DNA of 64,000 nucleotides, taken from Alishewanella aestuarii B11 (GTDB lineage Bacteria > Pseudomonadota > Gammaproteobacteria > Enterobacterales > Alteromonadaceae). The notes below the pieces were generated by a model that had not been told where the DNA came from, did not search any database, and saw only the letters and a program-made list of their open reading frames with translations. Position 1 is the stretch's first letter, and every line of letters begins with the position of its first letter. The stretch lies in contig NZ_ALAB01000035.1 of NCBI RefSeq assembly GCF_000280055.1, forward strand, positions 59,414 through 123,413. Reading direction: 5' to 3'. Positions 54,319 to 63,960 of this stretch are shown piece after piece. The position numbers were made by a program, and so were the translations under genes.

Positions 54319-56364
54319 TTACTGATTACTCAGCCGCTCTAAAGTTTGCCGGAGCGTATCCGGCGTTAAAATCTGCGGTAAGACTTCTGGTGTCTGCCCG
54401 GGCCAATACAACACATATAGCGGCACGCCATCGCGCTGGTACTGGTGCAAATAGGCGGTAATATCGGCATCACGCCGCGTCCAGTCGCCTTTTAAATAGG
54501 TCACATCATACAGCGCCAGCGCTGCTTTACTGCTTTCGGTATTTAGCGCCACCCGCTCATTGACCAGACAGGTAATGCACCAATCGGCGGTCATATTCAC
54601 CAATACTGGTTTGCCGCTTTGTCTCAGCTGCGCCAGTTTACCCGGGCTCCAGGCTTGCCAGTGCGCATCTGCCGCCGCTGCGGCCGGTGTCGCACTGTCC
54701 GGCACTAAGCGCAATACCCCAACCGATAATAAGAGTAGCAGCGCCGCCAACAGCGGGCGGCTCCAGCCGGCGCGGCTAAATTGCCAACTACCGTATAACC
54801 AGCAGGCAGCAGCGATTGCCACCATACCGCAGAGCAGTACAGCGACCGCATCGATACCCGCCTGACGGCCAAATACCCAAACCAGCCAGACCGCGCTTAA
54901 ATACAGCGGAAACGCCAACAGCTGCTTTAAGGTATCCATCCAGGCGCCGGGTTTTGGCAACGCGCGGGCTAAAGCTGGCAAGTAAGCAAGCAATAAAAAC
55001 GGCAGCGCCATCCCCAAGCCCAGTGCGACAAAGACCAGTAAGGCTAACAGCGGCGGCTGGGTGACGGCATAACCTAAGGCTCCACCCATAAAGGGCGCGG
55101 TACAGGGGCTGGCCACCACCACGGCCAGCACACCGGTAAAAAAGCTGCCTTTGGTGCCTTTGCTCTGAGTTAACTCGCTGCCGGCACTCATCAGGCCAAG
55201 GCCAAATTGCACTACACCGGATAAACTTAAGCCCAGGGCAAACAGTAAATACGCCAATAAAGCCACCAGCCAGGGGCTTTGTAACTGAAAGCCCCAGCCC
55301 ACTGCCGAACCGGCCGCGCGCAGTGCCAGTAATAACAGCGCCAAACTGACAAAACTCAGTACCACGCCTAGCGTGTACCAGAGCGCATCACGGCGTTGCT
55401 CAGCACGCTGACCGCTATTTGCGGCGATACTTAACGCTTTGAGTGACAGCACCGGAAATACGCAAGGCATCAGATTTAGAATCAGACCGCCGGCGGCAGC
55501 CATCAGCAGAACCAGCCACAGGCTAGTGCTTTCCGCCGCAGCGGCAGGGCTGCTTTCAGCTACCGCCTCTAACAGCAAGCTGTAGCCCTGGCCATTACCA
55601 CTGACCAGCACCAACTCAAAACTGTCCGCTGCACGGGTAAAATAGGTATTCAGGTTTTGCCGCAGTAACCACTCCCCTTCGCTGAATACCAGTTGTTGGG
55701 GTGCAGCATGATCCACCAGCTCAGTGGCGGCGACAAAAAACTGTTGAAAATCGACATCCGGCAAACCGCTAACCGCCGCAGAGAAGCTGCCGCCGGCAGT
55801 ATCAAAGCTGCCGCGTACCGCTAATGGCAACGGCTGGCTGCTTTTACCCCGGGCGACCAGCGCAGTCGCACTATCAAAAAGTACTGCCGCTGAACCCACT
55901 GTCAGCTCTAGCTGCAATTCGGCATCTGCCGGGATACAAATTTCCTCACAGACCAACCAATCAACCTTGGCCTTAATCGGCAGGCTGCTGTCGGTATAAT
56001 CGAGTGGTATTGTTAATTCTGTCAGCAGGATAGTCGGACCAGCGAAACCGTAGTTCATTAGCGGTGGAATAGAAAACGCCTGCGGTGTCGGCCACTGGAT
56101 AGGGCCGGTGCTCACGCCTTCGGGTAACTGCCAGCTAATACTGGTAGGTAAGCCCGAGTCACCGGGGTTTTGCCAATAGGTATGCCAGTGTTCATCTGGA
56201 ATAAAATGCAACGCCAACAGCAGTTTTTGCCCCGGCATCACTTGCTGATACTCGCTGACCAGCTCAGCCCTGATGTGCTTACTTTCGTGCCAGCCACTGC
56301 TGTGCGCCCAGACTGCGGTACTGATACAGCAGCACAACAGCATGCTAATGAAAATTCTGAACAC
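54319..56364 (-). CDS. DsbD/ScsB-family thiol:disulfide interchange protein
   Basis: The 681-residue protein starts at GTG 56362-56364, placed 8 nt from GGAGG and giving a proper signal peptide ending WAHSSG. It has an N-terminal periplasmic domain with a Cys pair (VDWLVCEEICIP), an eight-helix core with the Cys pair sites (LMPCVFPVLSLKAL and VASPCTAPFMG) and a C-terminal thioredoxin domain with DWCITCLVNE. All three redox modules are present. The layout is closer to ScsB than to DsbD in the long N-terminal part. It carries electrons into the periplasm, probably to the neighbouring redoxin. Confidence 0.92.
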   Translation of the reverse strand: MFRIFISMLLCCCISTAVWAHSSGWHESKHIRAELVSEYQQVMPGQKLLLALHFIPDEHWHTYWQNPGDSGLPTSISWQLPEGVSTGPIQWPTPQAFSIPPLMNYGFAGPTILLTELTIPLDYTDSSLPIKAKVDWLVCEEICIPADAELQLELTVGSAAVLFDSATALVARGKSSQPLPLAVRGSFDTAGGSFSAAVSGLPDVDFQQFFVAATELVDHAAPQQLVFSEGEWLLRQNLNTYFTRAADSFELVLVSGNGQGYSLLLEAVAESSPAAAAESTSLWLVLLMAAAGGLILNLMPCVFPVLSLKALSIAANSGQRAEQRRDALWYTLGVVLSFVSLALLLLALRAAGSAVGWGFQLQSPWLVALLAYLLFALGLSLSGVVQFGLGLMSAGSELTQSKGTKGSFFTGVLAVVVASPCTAPFMGGALGYAVTQPPLLALLVFVALGLGMALPFLLLAYLPALARALPKPGAWMDTLKQLLAFPLYLSAVWLVWVFGRQAGIDAVAVLLCGMVAIAAACWLYGSWQFSRAGWSRPLLAALLLLLSVGVLRLVPDSATPAAAAADAHWQAWSPGKLAQLRQSGKPVLVNMTADWCITCLVNERVALNTESSKAALALYDVTYLKGDWTRRDADITAYLHQYQRDGVPLYVLYWPGQTPEVLPQILTPDTLRQTLERLSNQ

Positions 56365-56558
56365 TGTTTCCACCTCCGGTTAGCAATTTACGTTAATACA
56401 ACATCTGCGATCAACCGACCAGAGAAATTGCGGCAAAATTAAGCTAAAAGCAGTAAAAAACACGATAAGTGGCAAGATGCGGACGCCACTTTAAAAAACT
56501 GGAGGTAAGCCATTCAGAGCGGACCAGGGCAGCTCATCGCCGCCCGGTTATTTTAGTG

Positions 56559-58115
56559 TTACCGGCGCCGAAAGCGCATATCACGATAGCTATGCCGCTC
56601 ACCCGGCTCAGCCGCATAGGGTTCCAGCGTAAAGCCGGTAACCTGACGGCGGTTATTCAACTGAAAGTGGATTAACGCCGGCCCGGCGACATTAGGATCA
56701 GTCCATCGCACGATAAAGCTATGATCGGCAAAAGGTTCCAGCCGACCTTGCAGATTAATCATTCGCGCCGATTGCAGGCTTAACCCCTGCGCGTCCTGAG
56801 CAATCAGCATGCCACCAAACCAGTTGTCGTTATAGTTGCCAGCATACTCCTGCAGCGCCAGCAGTACCTCGCCGGTACCAACAGGTTGTGCCGCAGCCGG
56901 CCGACCCGCCGCCCGCTGTTGCTGCGCGGCATAAAACGCCACCCAGTCTTGTTGCTGGCCAGGCGCCAGATAATGCTTTAACAGGCTTTGCACCACCGCC
57001 TGACGGGCACCACTATTTGAACCATTGTTCAGCACCACAAAACCCAGCTGCCGCTCCGGCACTAAAACCAGATGCGCCTGAAACCCAGACAAGGTGCCGG
57101 TATGATGCACCACTTTAACGCCATGCATATCAGCCATGCGCCAGCCCAGACCATAGGCGGCAAAATTAACCTGATCCAGCTCGCGGTCATTACTGCCCAC
57201 CGCCATCAGAGTTTGCGGCGCCCACATTTGCAGCAACTGCGTCTGACTAAAGGGCGCGCCCGCAGCGGCCTTACCCTGATACTGCGCCAGCAAGAACTGC
57301 AACCAGGGCACCAGATCGCTGGCACGGCAAACAATACCGCCGGCGGCGGCCGACATCAGCATCTTGCCGTCAATAGCATTACGCGGGATCGTGACAAAGC
57401 CTTCTTCGGCGCTAAAGCGATATGGCTGGGCGATATTTTGCAAGGTGGCAGCAGGCTGTTCCCCGGCAAAACACTGCATATTTAACGGCGCAAAAATGCG
57501 TTTGGCGACAAAATCCTGCCAGGGTTCGCCAGCCACTTTCGCCACCAGCTCGGCAGCCGTAATATAGAGCACATTGCTATAGGCATACTGCGTCCGGAAG
57601 CTGCTGACCGGCGTCAGATAACGCAGATTATGCACCACTTCTTCGCGGCTAAAGCCACTGGGCTCAGGCCAAATCATACTGTCGCCGGCGGCACCGGCCA
57701 GGCCACTGCGCTGGCTTAAAAGATCACGAATGGTAAATTCAGCTGTTACCCAGGGATCCTGCAGCCGGAACTGCGGTAAATACTGCACCACCTTGTCATC
57801 CCAGCTCAGCTTGCCTTCATCGACCAGAATCGCCACTGAAGCGGCAGTAAAGGCCTTACTGACCGACGCCAGCCGAAAATAGGTCTCACTATCGACCAGA
57901 GCGCCCGTTGCCAGATCGCGCTCACCAAAGCCCGCCAGATGCAACACCTGACCATCCTTTACCACCGCGATGGCCATACCGGGTGTATCAAACTGCTGCA
58001 ACGCCGCCGGCACCAGCTGTGCCAGATCCGGTAACGCGGCAGGCGGGTTGGTATTGGCCCAAACGCCAACACTGCCGGCAAAACCAAGTACACAAAGCAA
58101 ATAGCGTAATGTCAT
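56559..58115 (-). CDS. Serine hydrolase of the beta-lactamase class C / esterase family
   Basis: The 518-residue protein has a signal peptide (ending VGVWA) and the class C-like motifs: SVSK (Ser84, Lys87), YSN in YAYSNVLY, and HTG in VVHHTGTLSGF. A C-terminal extension of about 120 residues (from NYNDNWFGGMLI) follows the catalytic domain, as in many DUF3471-bearing relatives. Such proteins are usually peptidases or esterases rather than true beta-lactamases. Substrate unknown. Confidence 0.9.
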   Translation of the reverse strand: MTLRYLLCVLGFAGSVGVWANTNPPAALPDLAQLVPAALQQFDTPGMAIAVVKDGQVLHLAGFGERDLATGALVDSETYFRLASVSKAFTAASVAILVDEGKLSWDDKVVQYLPQFRLQDPWVTAEFTIRDLLSQRSGLAGAAGDSMIWPEPSGFSREEVVHNLRYLTPVSSFRTQYAYSNVLYITAAELVAKVAGEPWQDFVAKRIFAPLNMQCFAGEQPAATLQNIAQPYRFSAEEGFVTIPRNAIDGKMLMSAAAGGIVCRASDLVPWLQFLLAQYQGKAAAGAPFSQTQLLQMWAPQTLMAVGSNDRELDQVNFAAYGLGWRMADMHGVKVVHHTGTLSGFQAHLVLVPERQLGFVVLNNGSNSGARQAVVQSLLKHYLAPGQQQDWVAFYAAQQQRAAGRPAAAQPVGTGEVLLALQEYAGNYNDNWFGGMLIAQDAQGLSLQSARMINLQGRLEPFADHSFIVRWTDPNVAGPALIHFQLNNRRQVTGFTLEPYAAEPGERHSYRDMRFRRR

Positions 58116-58126
58116 TCTACTGTCCT

Positions 58127-58738
58127 TTAAACTTGTGGTCTGAGCAAAGTCATTTTCTGGCTGGCACTGAGCGTAAAGTACTCGCCCGGGCCACCGCCGC
58201 GCAACAGCGGATCAGCTGCTAAGGTATCAAAGACGCCATTGACCAGCAGTTGCGGTGCGATATGCACCCCTATCACTTCGCCCAACACCAGCCAGGTGGG
58301 CAACTCGCGACCATCGGCGGCCTTGAGTGGCAACAACTGGCTGAGTTTACATTCAAAGCGTATCAGGCTTTCTGCGACCTGCGGCGGCCGGGCTAAACGC
58401 GACGCAGCCATCGTCAGGCCAGCCAGTTCAAACTCGTTGACCTCAGCCGGCACTGTCGCACTGGTTTGATTCATCGCCGCCGCCAGCGGCCGGCTGACCA
58501 GATTCCAGCAAAACTCGCCGCTCTGCTGGATATTTTGTACCGAATCTTTCCAGCCGGTGCTGGCAAAGCCAATAATCGGCGGGCTGTAATTAAACAAATT
58601 AAAAAAGCTGTACGGCGCCAGATTAACCTGCCCCGCGGCGCTGATACTGGAAATCCAGCCAATCGGTCGCGGGGCAATAATGCTGTTTAGCGGATCATGG
58701 GCCAGGCCATGACCCTGTGCCGGTTGATAAAAATGCAC
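58127..58738 (-). CDS. Flavin reductase family protein (FMN-binding split barrel)
   Basis: The 203-residue protein has a GTG start (58736-58738) with AGGAG upstream. It begins with NSIIAPRPIGWISSISAAGQVNLAPYSFFN (partly: APRPIGWISS), the signature of the flavin reductase-like split barrel. It probably binds FMN and reduces an unknown substrate. The 11-nt gap to the serine hydrolase suggests one operon. Confidence 0.92.
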   Translation of the reverse strand: MHFYQPAQGHGLAHDPLNSIIAPRPIGWISSISAAGQVNLAPYSFFNLFNYSPPIIGFASTGWKDSVQNIQQSGEFCWNLVSRPLAAAMNQTSATVPAEVNEFELAGLTMAASRLARPPQVAESLIRFECKLSQLLPLKAADGRELPTWLVLGEVIGVHIAPQLLVNGVFDTLAADPLLRGGGPGEYFTLSASQKMTLLRPQV

Positions 58739-58860
58739 GCTTATCTTACTCCTACTCCACCTTTGCCGTTAGCCCACTACTGATGGCCGCAGCCTGCTTG
58801 TGTTTAGCCTGCCAGTAAATTAGCTTAAGTGCCAGTGTTGTTCGATTGAGAGCCGTGCCG

Positions 58861-59943
58861 ATGCCTGATTTTCGCAGTGATACCGTAACCCGCCCCAGCC
58901 ACGCCATGAAAGAGGCGATGTTTCACGCCGCGCTGGGCGATGATGTATTTAATGATGACCCCACGACGCTAGCCCTACAAGACTATGCTGCTAAGATGCT
59001 GGGTTTTGACGCAGCGCTGTTTGCACCGAGCGGCACTCAGACCAATCTGATTGCGCTGATGAGCCACTGCCAGCGCGGCGATGAAGCCATTGTCGGCCAA
59101 CAGTGGCACACCTATAAATGGGAAGGTGGCGGTATGGCGGTGCTGGGCTCGATTCAGCCGCAACCGCTGGCACTGCAGGACGATGGCACCCTGGCGCTAC
59201 AGGATATTCAGGATGCGATTAAACCAGACGACCTGCATTTTGCCCGTACCCGGCTGATTGTGATAGAGAATACTGTCGGTGGCAAAGTGCTGCCACTCAG
59301 TTATATGCAACAGGTCGCCGCCTTAGCCAAAGCGAATCACTTACAATGTCATATTGATGGTGCGCGGCTATTTAATGCGGCGGTCGCGCTCGCGCCCAAT
59401 CATCAGCTTAGCCCGCAGGCGATGGCCCGGGCACTTTGCCAGGGTTATGACTCAGTCTCTATTTGTTTATCCAAAGGCCTGGGCGCACCGGTTGGCTCTT
59501 TGCTGTTAGGCTCTGCCGACTTTATTCAGCGTGCGCGGCGGATTCGCAAAATGCTGGGCGGTGGCATGCGACAGACGGGTGTGATTACCGCAGCCGGCCT
59601 GTATGCGCTGCAGCATAATATCGAGCGGCTGGCCGAGGATCATGCCAATGCCTGCTTGCTGGCGGAAGGCTTGCAGGCATTAAGCCAGCAAGGCCGCTTT
59701 GCCGGCCAACTCAAGGTATTGCCGGTACAAACCAATATCCTGTTTACCGAACTGCCGCTGACACTGGCCGATGAACTACAACGCTTTTTGGCACAGTATC
59801 AGGTTCAGCTAACCGCCAGTAACTACGCTAGCGCCAGTAGTCAGTTCAAACGGATGCGCTGGGTGTGTCATTTGGATATCAGCCGCGGCGATATTGAGCA
59901 GACACTGGATTTATTAGCCAGGTTTGCGCATAGTGAAGCTTAA
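58861..59943 (+). CDS. ltaE: Low-specificity L-threonine aldolase
   Basis: The 360-residue PLP protein starts at ATG 58861 (MPDFRSDTVTRPSHAMKEAM); the longer TTG reading is unlikely. It has GDDVFNDDPT, HIDGARLFNA and the PLP lysine in SICLSKGLGAPVGSLL. It splits L-threonine and L-allo-threonine to glycine and acetaldehyde. Confidence 0.95.
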   Translation: MPDFRSDTVTRPSHAMKEAMFHAALGDDVFNDDPTTLALQDYAAKMLGFDAALFAPSGTQTNLIALMSHCQRGDEAIVGQQWHTYKWEGGGMAVLGSIQPQPLALQDDGTLALQDIQDAIKPDDLHFARTRLIVIENTVGGKVLPLSYMQQVAALAKANHLQCHIDGARLFNAAVALAPNHQLSPQAMARALCQGYDSVSICLSKGLGAPVGSLLLGSADFIQRARRIRKMLGGGMRQTGVITAAGLYALQHNIERLAEDHANACLLAEGLQALSQQGRFAGQLKVLPVQTNILFTELPLTLADELQRFLAQYQVQLTASNYASASSQFKRMRWVCHLDISRGDIEQTLDLLARFAHSEA

Positions 59944-60002
59944 CTATTTTGCCTAGCTATTCTGCTTAGCTTGACCGATTAGCCTTGCCGCGGAGCCTGA
60001 CC

Positions 60003-61289
60003 ATGAAACTGACCTTTATTGCTGCTGCCTTATTTGCCGGTAGCCTGTTAAGCCTGAATAACAGCCATGCCGCCGAAGTACTGCGGATCAGTCCGCAGCT
60101 GGAGCAACAGGTGATCAGTTGGCGACGCGATCTGCACCAGCATCCGGAGCTGAGTAACCGCGAGTTCCGCACCGCTAAGGTGGTCGAGGATCACTTGCGT
60201 AAACTGGGGCTGGAAGTACAAACCGGTATTGCCCATACCGGTGTCGTGGCCATTTTGGATAGCGGTAAACCGGGTCCGCTACTGGCATTGCGCGCCGATA
60301 TGGATGCATTGCCGGTCACGGAACTGACCGAGCTGCCGTTTCGCTCGACCGCAAAAGGCGAATATCGCGGTAAAGAAGTGGGCGTGATGCATGCCTGCGG
60401 CCATGATTTACATGTCGCCATGCTGATGGGCGCCGCCGAATATCTGGTACAGCATAAAGCGCAGCTTACTGGTAAGGTGATGTTTATTTTCCAGCCGGCC
60501 GAAGAAGGCGCACCAGCCGGTGAAGAAGGCGGCGCGGCACTGATGTTAAAGCAGGGCCTGTTTGCTAAACATAAGCCTGAGGCGATCTTTGGTATTCATG
60601 TCTGGTCAGCGGCCAATACCGGTGTGGTGCAGTATCGCAAAGGGCCGCTAATGGCCTCGTCCGATCGCTTTGAAATCCGCGTTAAGGGTAAACAAACCCA
60701 TGGTTCAGCGCCCTGGGGTGGTGTTGATCCTATCGTCGCGGCGGCGCAGATTATCAATAATGTGCAAACCATTGTCAGCCGGCAGATTAATATTACCCGC
60801 GCCCCGGCGGTGCTGAGTTTTGGTATCGTTGAAGGCGGGGTGCGCAATAATATTATTCCGGATGAAGTCTATCTGGAAGGCACTATCCGCAACTTTGATA
60901 TGGGTATCCGGCAGCAAATTTTTGGCCTGTTAAAGCAAGCTGCCGAAGCCAGTGCTGCCGCAACCGGCGCCACGGCCGAAGTTAAAATTGAAGAAGGTTA
61001 CCCGGTTACCCTTAACGATGCCGCCCTGACCGCCCGCTCGCTGCCTATTTTGCAGCAAGTCGCCGGCCAGGATAAGGTGCTGGAAGGTCAGCTGGTCACC
61101 GGCGCCGAAGATTTCTCCTACTATGCGCTGGAAACGCCTGGCCTGTTTGTATTTTTGGGTATCACCCCGGAAGGCCAGGATCCGGCCAAGGCGCCAGCCA
61201 ACCACTCGCCCTACTTTTATGCCGATGAAAAGGCACTAAAAACCGGCACCGAGATGTTTATTAACTGGGTGTTACACTATTCATCCTGA
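60003..61289 (+). CDS. Secreted M20-family amidohydrolase / aminoacylase
   Basis: The 428-residue protein starts at ATG 60003, with GGAG 8 nt upstream, and has a signal peptide (LLSLNNSHAAE). The M20 metal and catalytic motifs are present: ALRADMDALPV, MHACGHDLHVAMLMGAA, QPAEEGAPAGEEGGA, and EDFSYYA. Typical substrates are N-acyl amino acids or dipeptides. Its secretion suggests use of external peptides. Confidence 0.93.
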   Translation: MKLTFIAAALFAGSLLSLNNSHAAEVLRISPQLEQQVISWRRDLHQHPELSNREFRTAKVVEDHLRKLGLEVQTGIAHTGVVAILDSGKPGPLLALRADMDALPVTELTELPFRSTAKGEYRGKEVGVMHACGHDLHVAMLMGAAEYLVQHKAQLTGKVMFIFQPAEEGAPAGEEGGAALMLKQGLFAKHKPEAIFGIHVWSAANTGVVQYRKGPLMASSDRFEIRVKGKQTHGSAPWGGVDPIVAAAQIINNVQTIVSRQINITRAPAVLSFGIVEGGVRNNIIPDEVYLEGTIRNFDMGIRQQIFGLLKQAAEASAAATGATAEVKIEEGYPVTLNDAALTARSLPILQQVAGQDKVLEGQLVTGAEDFSYYALETPGLFVFLGITPEGQDPAKAPANHSPYFYADEKALKTGTEMFINWVLHYSS

Positions 61290-61368
61290 ACCTTACAAAA
61301 ATTTACAACTCTGGCGTGGCGATTGCGCTACACTGCTGCCATCGCCACTGCCAGAGAGAACCCAACCG

Positions 61369-62343
61369 ATGCGCCTTACTGCTACCTTATTGCTTAGCCT
61401 GAGCTGCTTTAGTCTGCAGGCCGAACTGCCACTGCAACAACAACTGGAAACCTTATGGCAGCAAGGTGCCTATGCCGAGGCAAAAAACCTGCTGACGCCT
61501 AAAGTGACGAAGAAAACCAAAGATGCCTTTTTACTGGCGGCGCTGGGCCGCACTGAGCTGGCCTTGGGTGAAGCCGAAGCGGCCACCGACTGGCTGGAAA
61601 GAGCCATTAAGCTTGACGGCACTAATGCCGAGTATCAGTTCTACTATGCGAACGCCAGCTGTAATACCGCCCAAAAGGTGAATATGTTAAGCGCTCTCGG
61701 TCATGCCAAACGCTGTGTTAAGGCCTATGAAACGGCCCATACACTGGCCCCAACAGAAGCCAAATATTTACAGGCTCTGGCGCAGTATTATGCCCAGGCA
61801 CCAGGTGTTGCCGGCGGCGATAAAGCAAAAGCCATGGCGCTGGCCAAACAACTTACTGAGGTAAACCCGCTAAAAGGTCAGCTATTACAGCTGGAACTGT
61901 TACTGCGTGAGGATCAGGCGCAGGCCGAGGCTTTACTAGCAGCTAATCCCGAGTTACAGCAAAGACCCGAGCCCTATTTCTTACTGGGCGTAACCCAGGC
62001 AGCAAAGCGCGATTATCCGGCGGCGATAGGTCAGTTCCAGCGCGCCAGCGAACAGGAAGCGGCCGATAAGGATGCGCTACGCAGTAAACTGCTGGCGTTA
62101 TATCAACTGGGCCGCGCTGCGGTGATTGGTAAAACAGCAACGGAGCAAGGCATCGGCGCCCTACGCCAGTTTATCGCCGAGAGTAGCGAGCTGTTACCGG
62201 AATATCAGGATTGGGCACAGTTTCGCTTAGCTCAGCTTTATCTGGCCAACGAACAACGCCCGGACGCCGAAGCGCTGCTGCGGCCACTGCAAGCCAGCAC
62301 CAAGGACGATAACCTGAAAACTGAAATTAAAAAGGTACTGTAA
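61369..62343 (+). CDS. Secreted tetratricopeptide repeat protein
   Basis: The 324-residue protein has a signal peptide (LLLSLSCFSLQAE) and repeated helix pairs of the TPR type (LGEAEAATDWLERAIKLDGTNAEYQFYYAN; partial unit WLERAIKLDGTNAEY). It is probably periplasmic and binds a partner. Its stop overlaps the start of the VOC gene (TAATG). No enzyme motif is seen. Confidence 0.85.
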   Translation: MRLTATLLLSLSCFSLQAELPLQQQLETLWQQGAYAEAKNLLTPKVTKKTKDAFLLAALGRTELALGEAEAATDWLERAIKLDGTNAEYQFYYANASCNTAQKVNMLSALGHAKRCVKAYETAHTLAPTEAKYLQALAQYYAQAPGVAGGDKAKAMALAKQLTEVNPLKGQLLQLELLLREDQAQAEALLAANPELQQRPEPYFLLGVTQAAKRDYPAAIGQFQRASEQEAADKDALRSKLLALYQLGRAAVIGKTATEQGIGALRQFIAESSELLPEYQDWAQFRLAQLYLANEQRPDAEALLRPLQASTKDDNLKTEIKKVL

Positions 62344-62738
62344 TGCGGCCACCGGCCATGCAAGGCATTCACCATGTGGCGCTGATTTGCAGCGACTATG
62401 TGCGTAGCAAGCAGTTTTACAGCGAAACGCTCGGCCTGACGATCCTAGCCGAGCACTACCGCGCAGCGCGCCAGTCCTGGAAGCTGGATTTACAGCTGCC
62501 AGATGGCAGTCAGCTGGAGTTATTTAGCTTTGTAGGCGCACCACCCCGCCCCAGCCGCCCGGAAGCGCAGGGTCTGCGCCATCTGGCCTTTGCGGTAACA
62601 GACTTGGATGCCTGGCTGGCTTATTTACAGCAGCAAGGTGTTAGCACCGAGCCAGTAAGGGTAGACGAATATACCGGCAAGCGCTTTACGTTTTTTCAGG
62701 ATCCGGATGGTTTGCCGCTGGAGTTGTATCAAGTCTAG
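62343..62738 (+). CDS. VOC-family metalloprotein (glyoxalase I-like, YaeR type)
   Basis: The 131-residue protein has one vicinal oxygen chelate module: GIHHVALICSDYVRSKQFYSE with His in the first strand, GLRHLAFAVTD with the second His, and QDPDGLPLELYQV with Glu. It belongs to the small YaeR-like group; glyoxalase activity is not shown. Translation is coupled to the TPR gene. Confidence 0.9.
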   Translation: MRPPAMQGIHHVALICSDYVRSKQFYSETLGLTILAEHYRAARQSWKLDLQLPDGSQLELFSFVGAPPRPSRPEAQGLRHLAFAVTDLDAWLAYLQQQGVSTEPVRVDEYTGKRFTFFQDPDGLPLELYQV

Positions 62739-62789
62739 TCATTTAACTGCCGAGCAATAGAGCAACCGCCCAAACACTAAACCAAACCC

Positions 62790-62820
62790 CGACTCCGGTA
62801 TGCTTGACGTACCGGAGTCG
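62790..62820. repeat. Stem-loop after the VOC gene
   Basis: CGACTCCGGTA (62790-62800) is a perfect inverted repeat of TACCGGAGTCG (62810-62820), with a 9-nt loop. It lies between the convergent VOC and GFA genes. No T run follows, so it may be a dispersed repeat or a 3'-end structure. Confidence 0.6.
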
Positions 62821-62878
62821 TCATCTGCGATAGTGGGATAGAAACCTTTAGCTGATGTAATGCACCGCCTGTTAATGA

Positions 62879-63295
62879 TTACTTCTTAACCGCCCGGCCA
62901 GGCTCATGTTCATCGTAGCGAGGAAGCTGCGCATCCTGGTCATCCCAGTTTGCTCTGGAAGACACAAAGTTATGTGATATCGGCTGTTCCAAAATATCGG
63001 AATCTAATATGCCCAGCCTTAAGCGCAATAACTCTGGCGAAGCGTTGTTACTGCTAAAAATTGGCGATGCACAAACTTTGCAAAAATGCCGTTTTTTGCC
63101 AGGCGCGGTTTCATAGTAACCCATTTGCTCCTCGCCTGTTTTAATCATTAAACCGGCCTTACGTACGAAACCATTTGTTGCATAAGCAGTGCCGCTGCTT
63201 TTTCTGCACTTTGAGCAATGGCAATGAATAATTGACTCAATTCCACCATGTACTTCTATCGTTACCGCACCACATAAACAGCTCCCCTGATACAT
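62879..63295 (-). CDS. GFA/CENP-V family zinc protein
   Basis: The 138-residue protein has the Cys pattern of the GFA fold: GSCLCGAV near the start, HCHCSKCRKSSG, and FCKVCASPIF. Two zinc sites are expected. It is related to glutathione-dependent formaldehyde-activating enzyme, but its substrate is unknown. Confidence 0.9.
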   Translation of the reverse strand: MYQGSCLCGAVTIEVHGGIESIIHCHCSKCRKSSGTAYATNGFVRKAGLMIKTGEEQMGYYETAPGKKRHFCKVCASPIFSSNNASPELLRLRLGILDSDILEQPISHNFVSSRANWDDQDAQLPRYDEHEPGRAVKK

Positions 63296-63321
63296 CCGAC
63301 GTCCTTATGCTGTCGCTTAAA

Positions 63322-63960
63322 TTAGTTTGAGCGCTGAGTTTCACGCATCCGTTTTGACAAATTGTCAGGTGTGGTTGCCCCAATATAGACCAGCGCCACC
63401 CATACAGCGCCGCTTAGAAAAAGCAGCCACTCTATTGCCGGGCTTAGTTCGACGAAAACATTACCTTTAGTTGTTGCCGAAAGCATGGCCAGCAACAGCA
63501 GGTTAAAGCTGCCCAGTAACACCTGTTTATACTCAGCTACCCGCTGCAACAGAACCAACATACCTACGATAGCGATCGCTAAAAAGCTTGCCGAGATAAT
63601 GGTTAGCAAATTATGCATCGGTGTGGTCACCGCAATAAAGGCATAGACCATAGCACCCACCCCAAATATCTGCACCGTCTTGCTGGCGATGGATTTTGGA
63701 TACGAAGTGGAAATAAGCCAAAACATTACGCTAAGGCTGGTCGCGTACAGCAACATGGCAACAAAGGCGAAGCTACGGGCGGTGTTAGTCATGCCATTTA
63801 AAGCCAGCGGCTGAAATAATGCTGAGACATAATTGGCAGTAAAACTAAAACCATCGGTAGTGGCATCCCAGCTGGTGCCACCGGGATAGTTCCAGGCGGC
63901 AAGGAGCCAGAATGGTATGGAAAGTAGCAGTACGTTGAGTGGTATAGATCGCTTGTTCAT
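63322..63960 (-). CDS. Multi-pass membrane protein, DUF998-like
   Basis: The 212-residue protein has about six hydrophobic segments (NVLLLSIPFWLLAAW, SFAFVAMLLYATSLSVMFWL, VQIFGVGAMVYAFIAV and three more). The sequence around TANYVSALFQPLALNG and the H in MHNLLTIISA resemble DUF998 membrane proteins of unknown role. It precedes the GFA gene on the same strand by 26 nt and may be co-transcribed. Confidence 0.7.
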   Translation of the reverse strand: MNKRSIPLNVLLLSIPFWLLAAWNYPGGTSWDATTDGFSFTANYVSALFQPLALNGMTNTARSFAFVAMLLYATSLSVMFWLISTSYPKSIASKTVQIFGVGAMVYAFIAVTTPMHNLLTIISASFLAIAIVGMLVLLQRVAEYKQVLLGSFNLLLLAMLSATTKGNVFVELSPAIEWLLFLSGAVWVALVYIGATTPDNLSKRMRETQRSN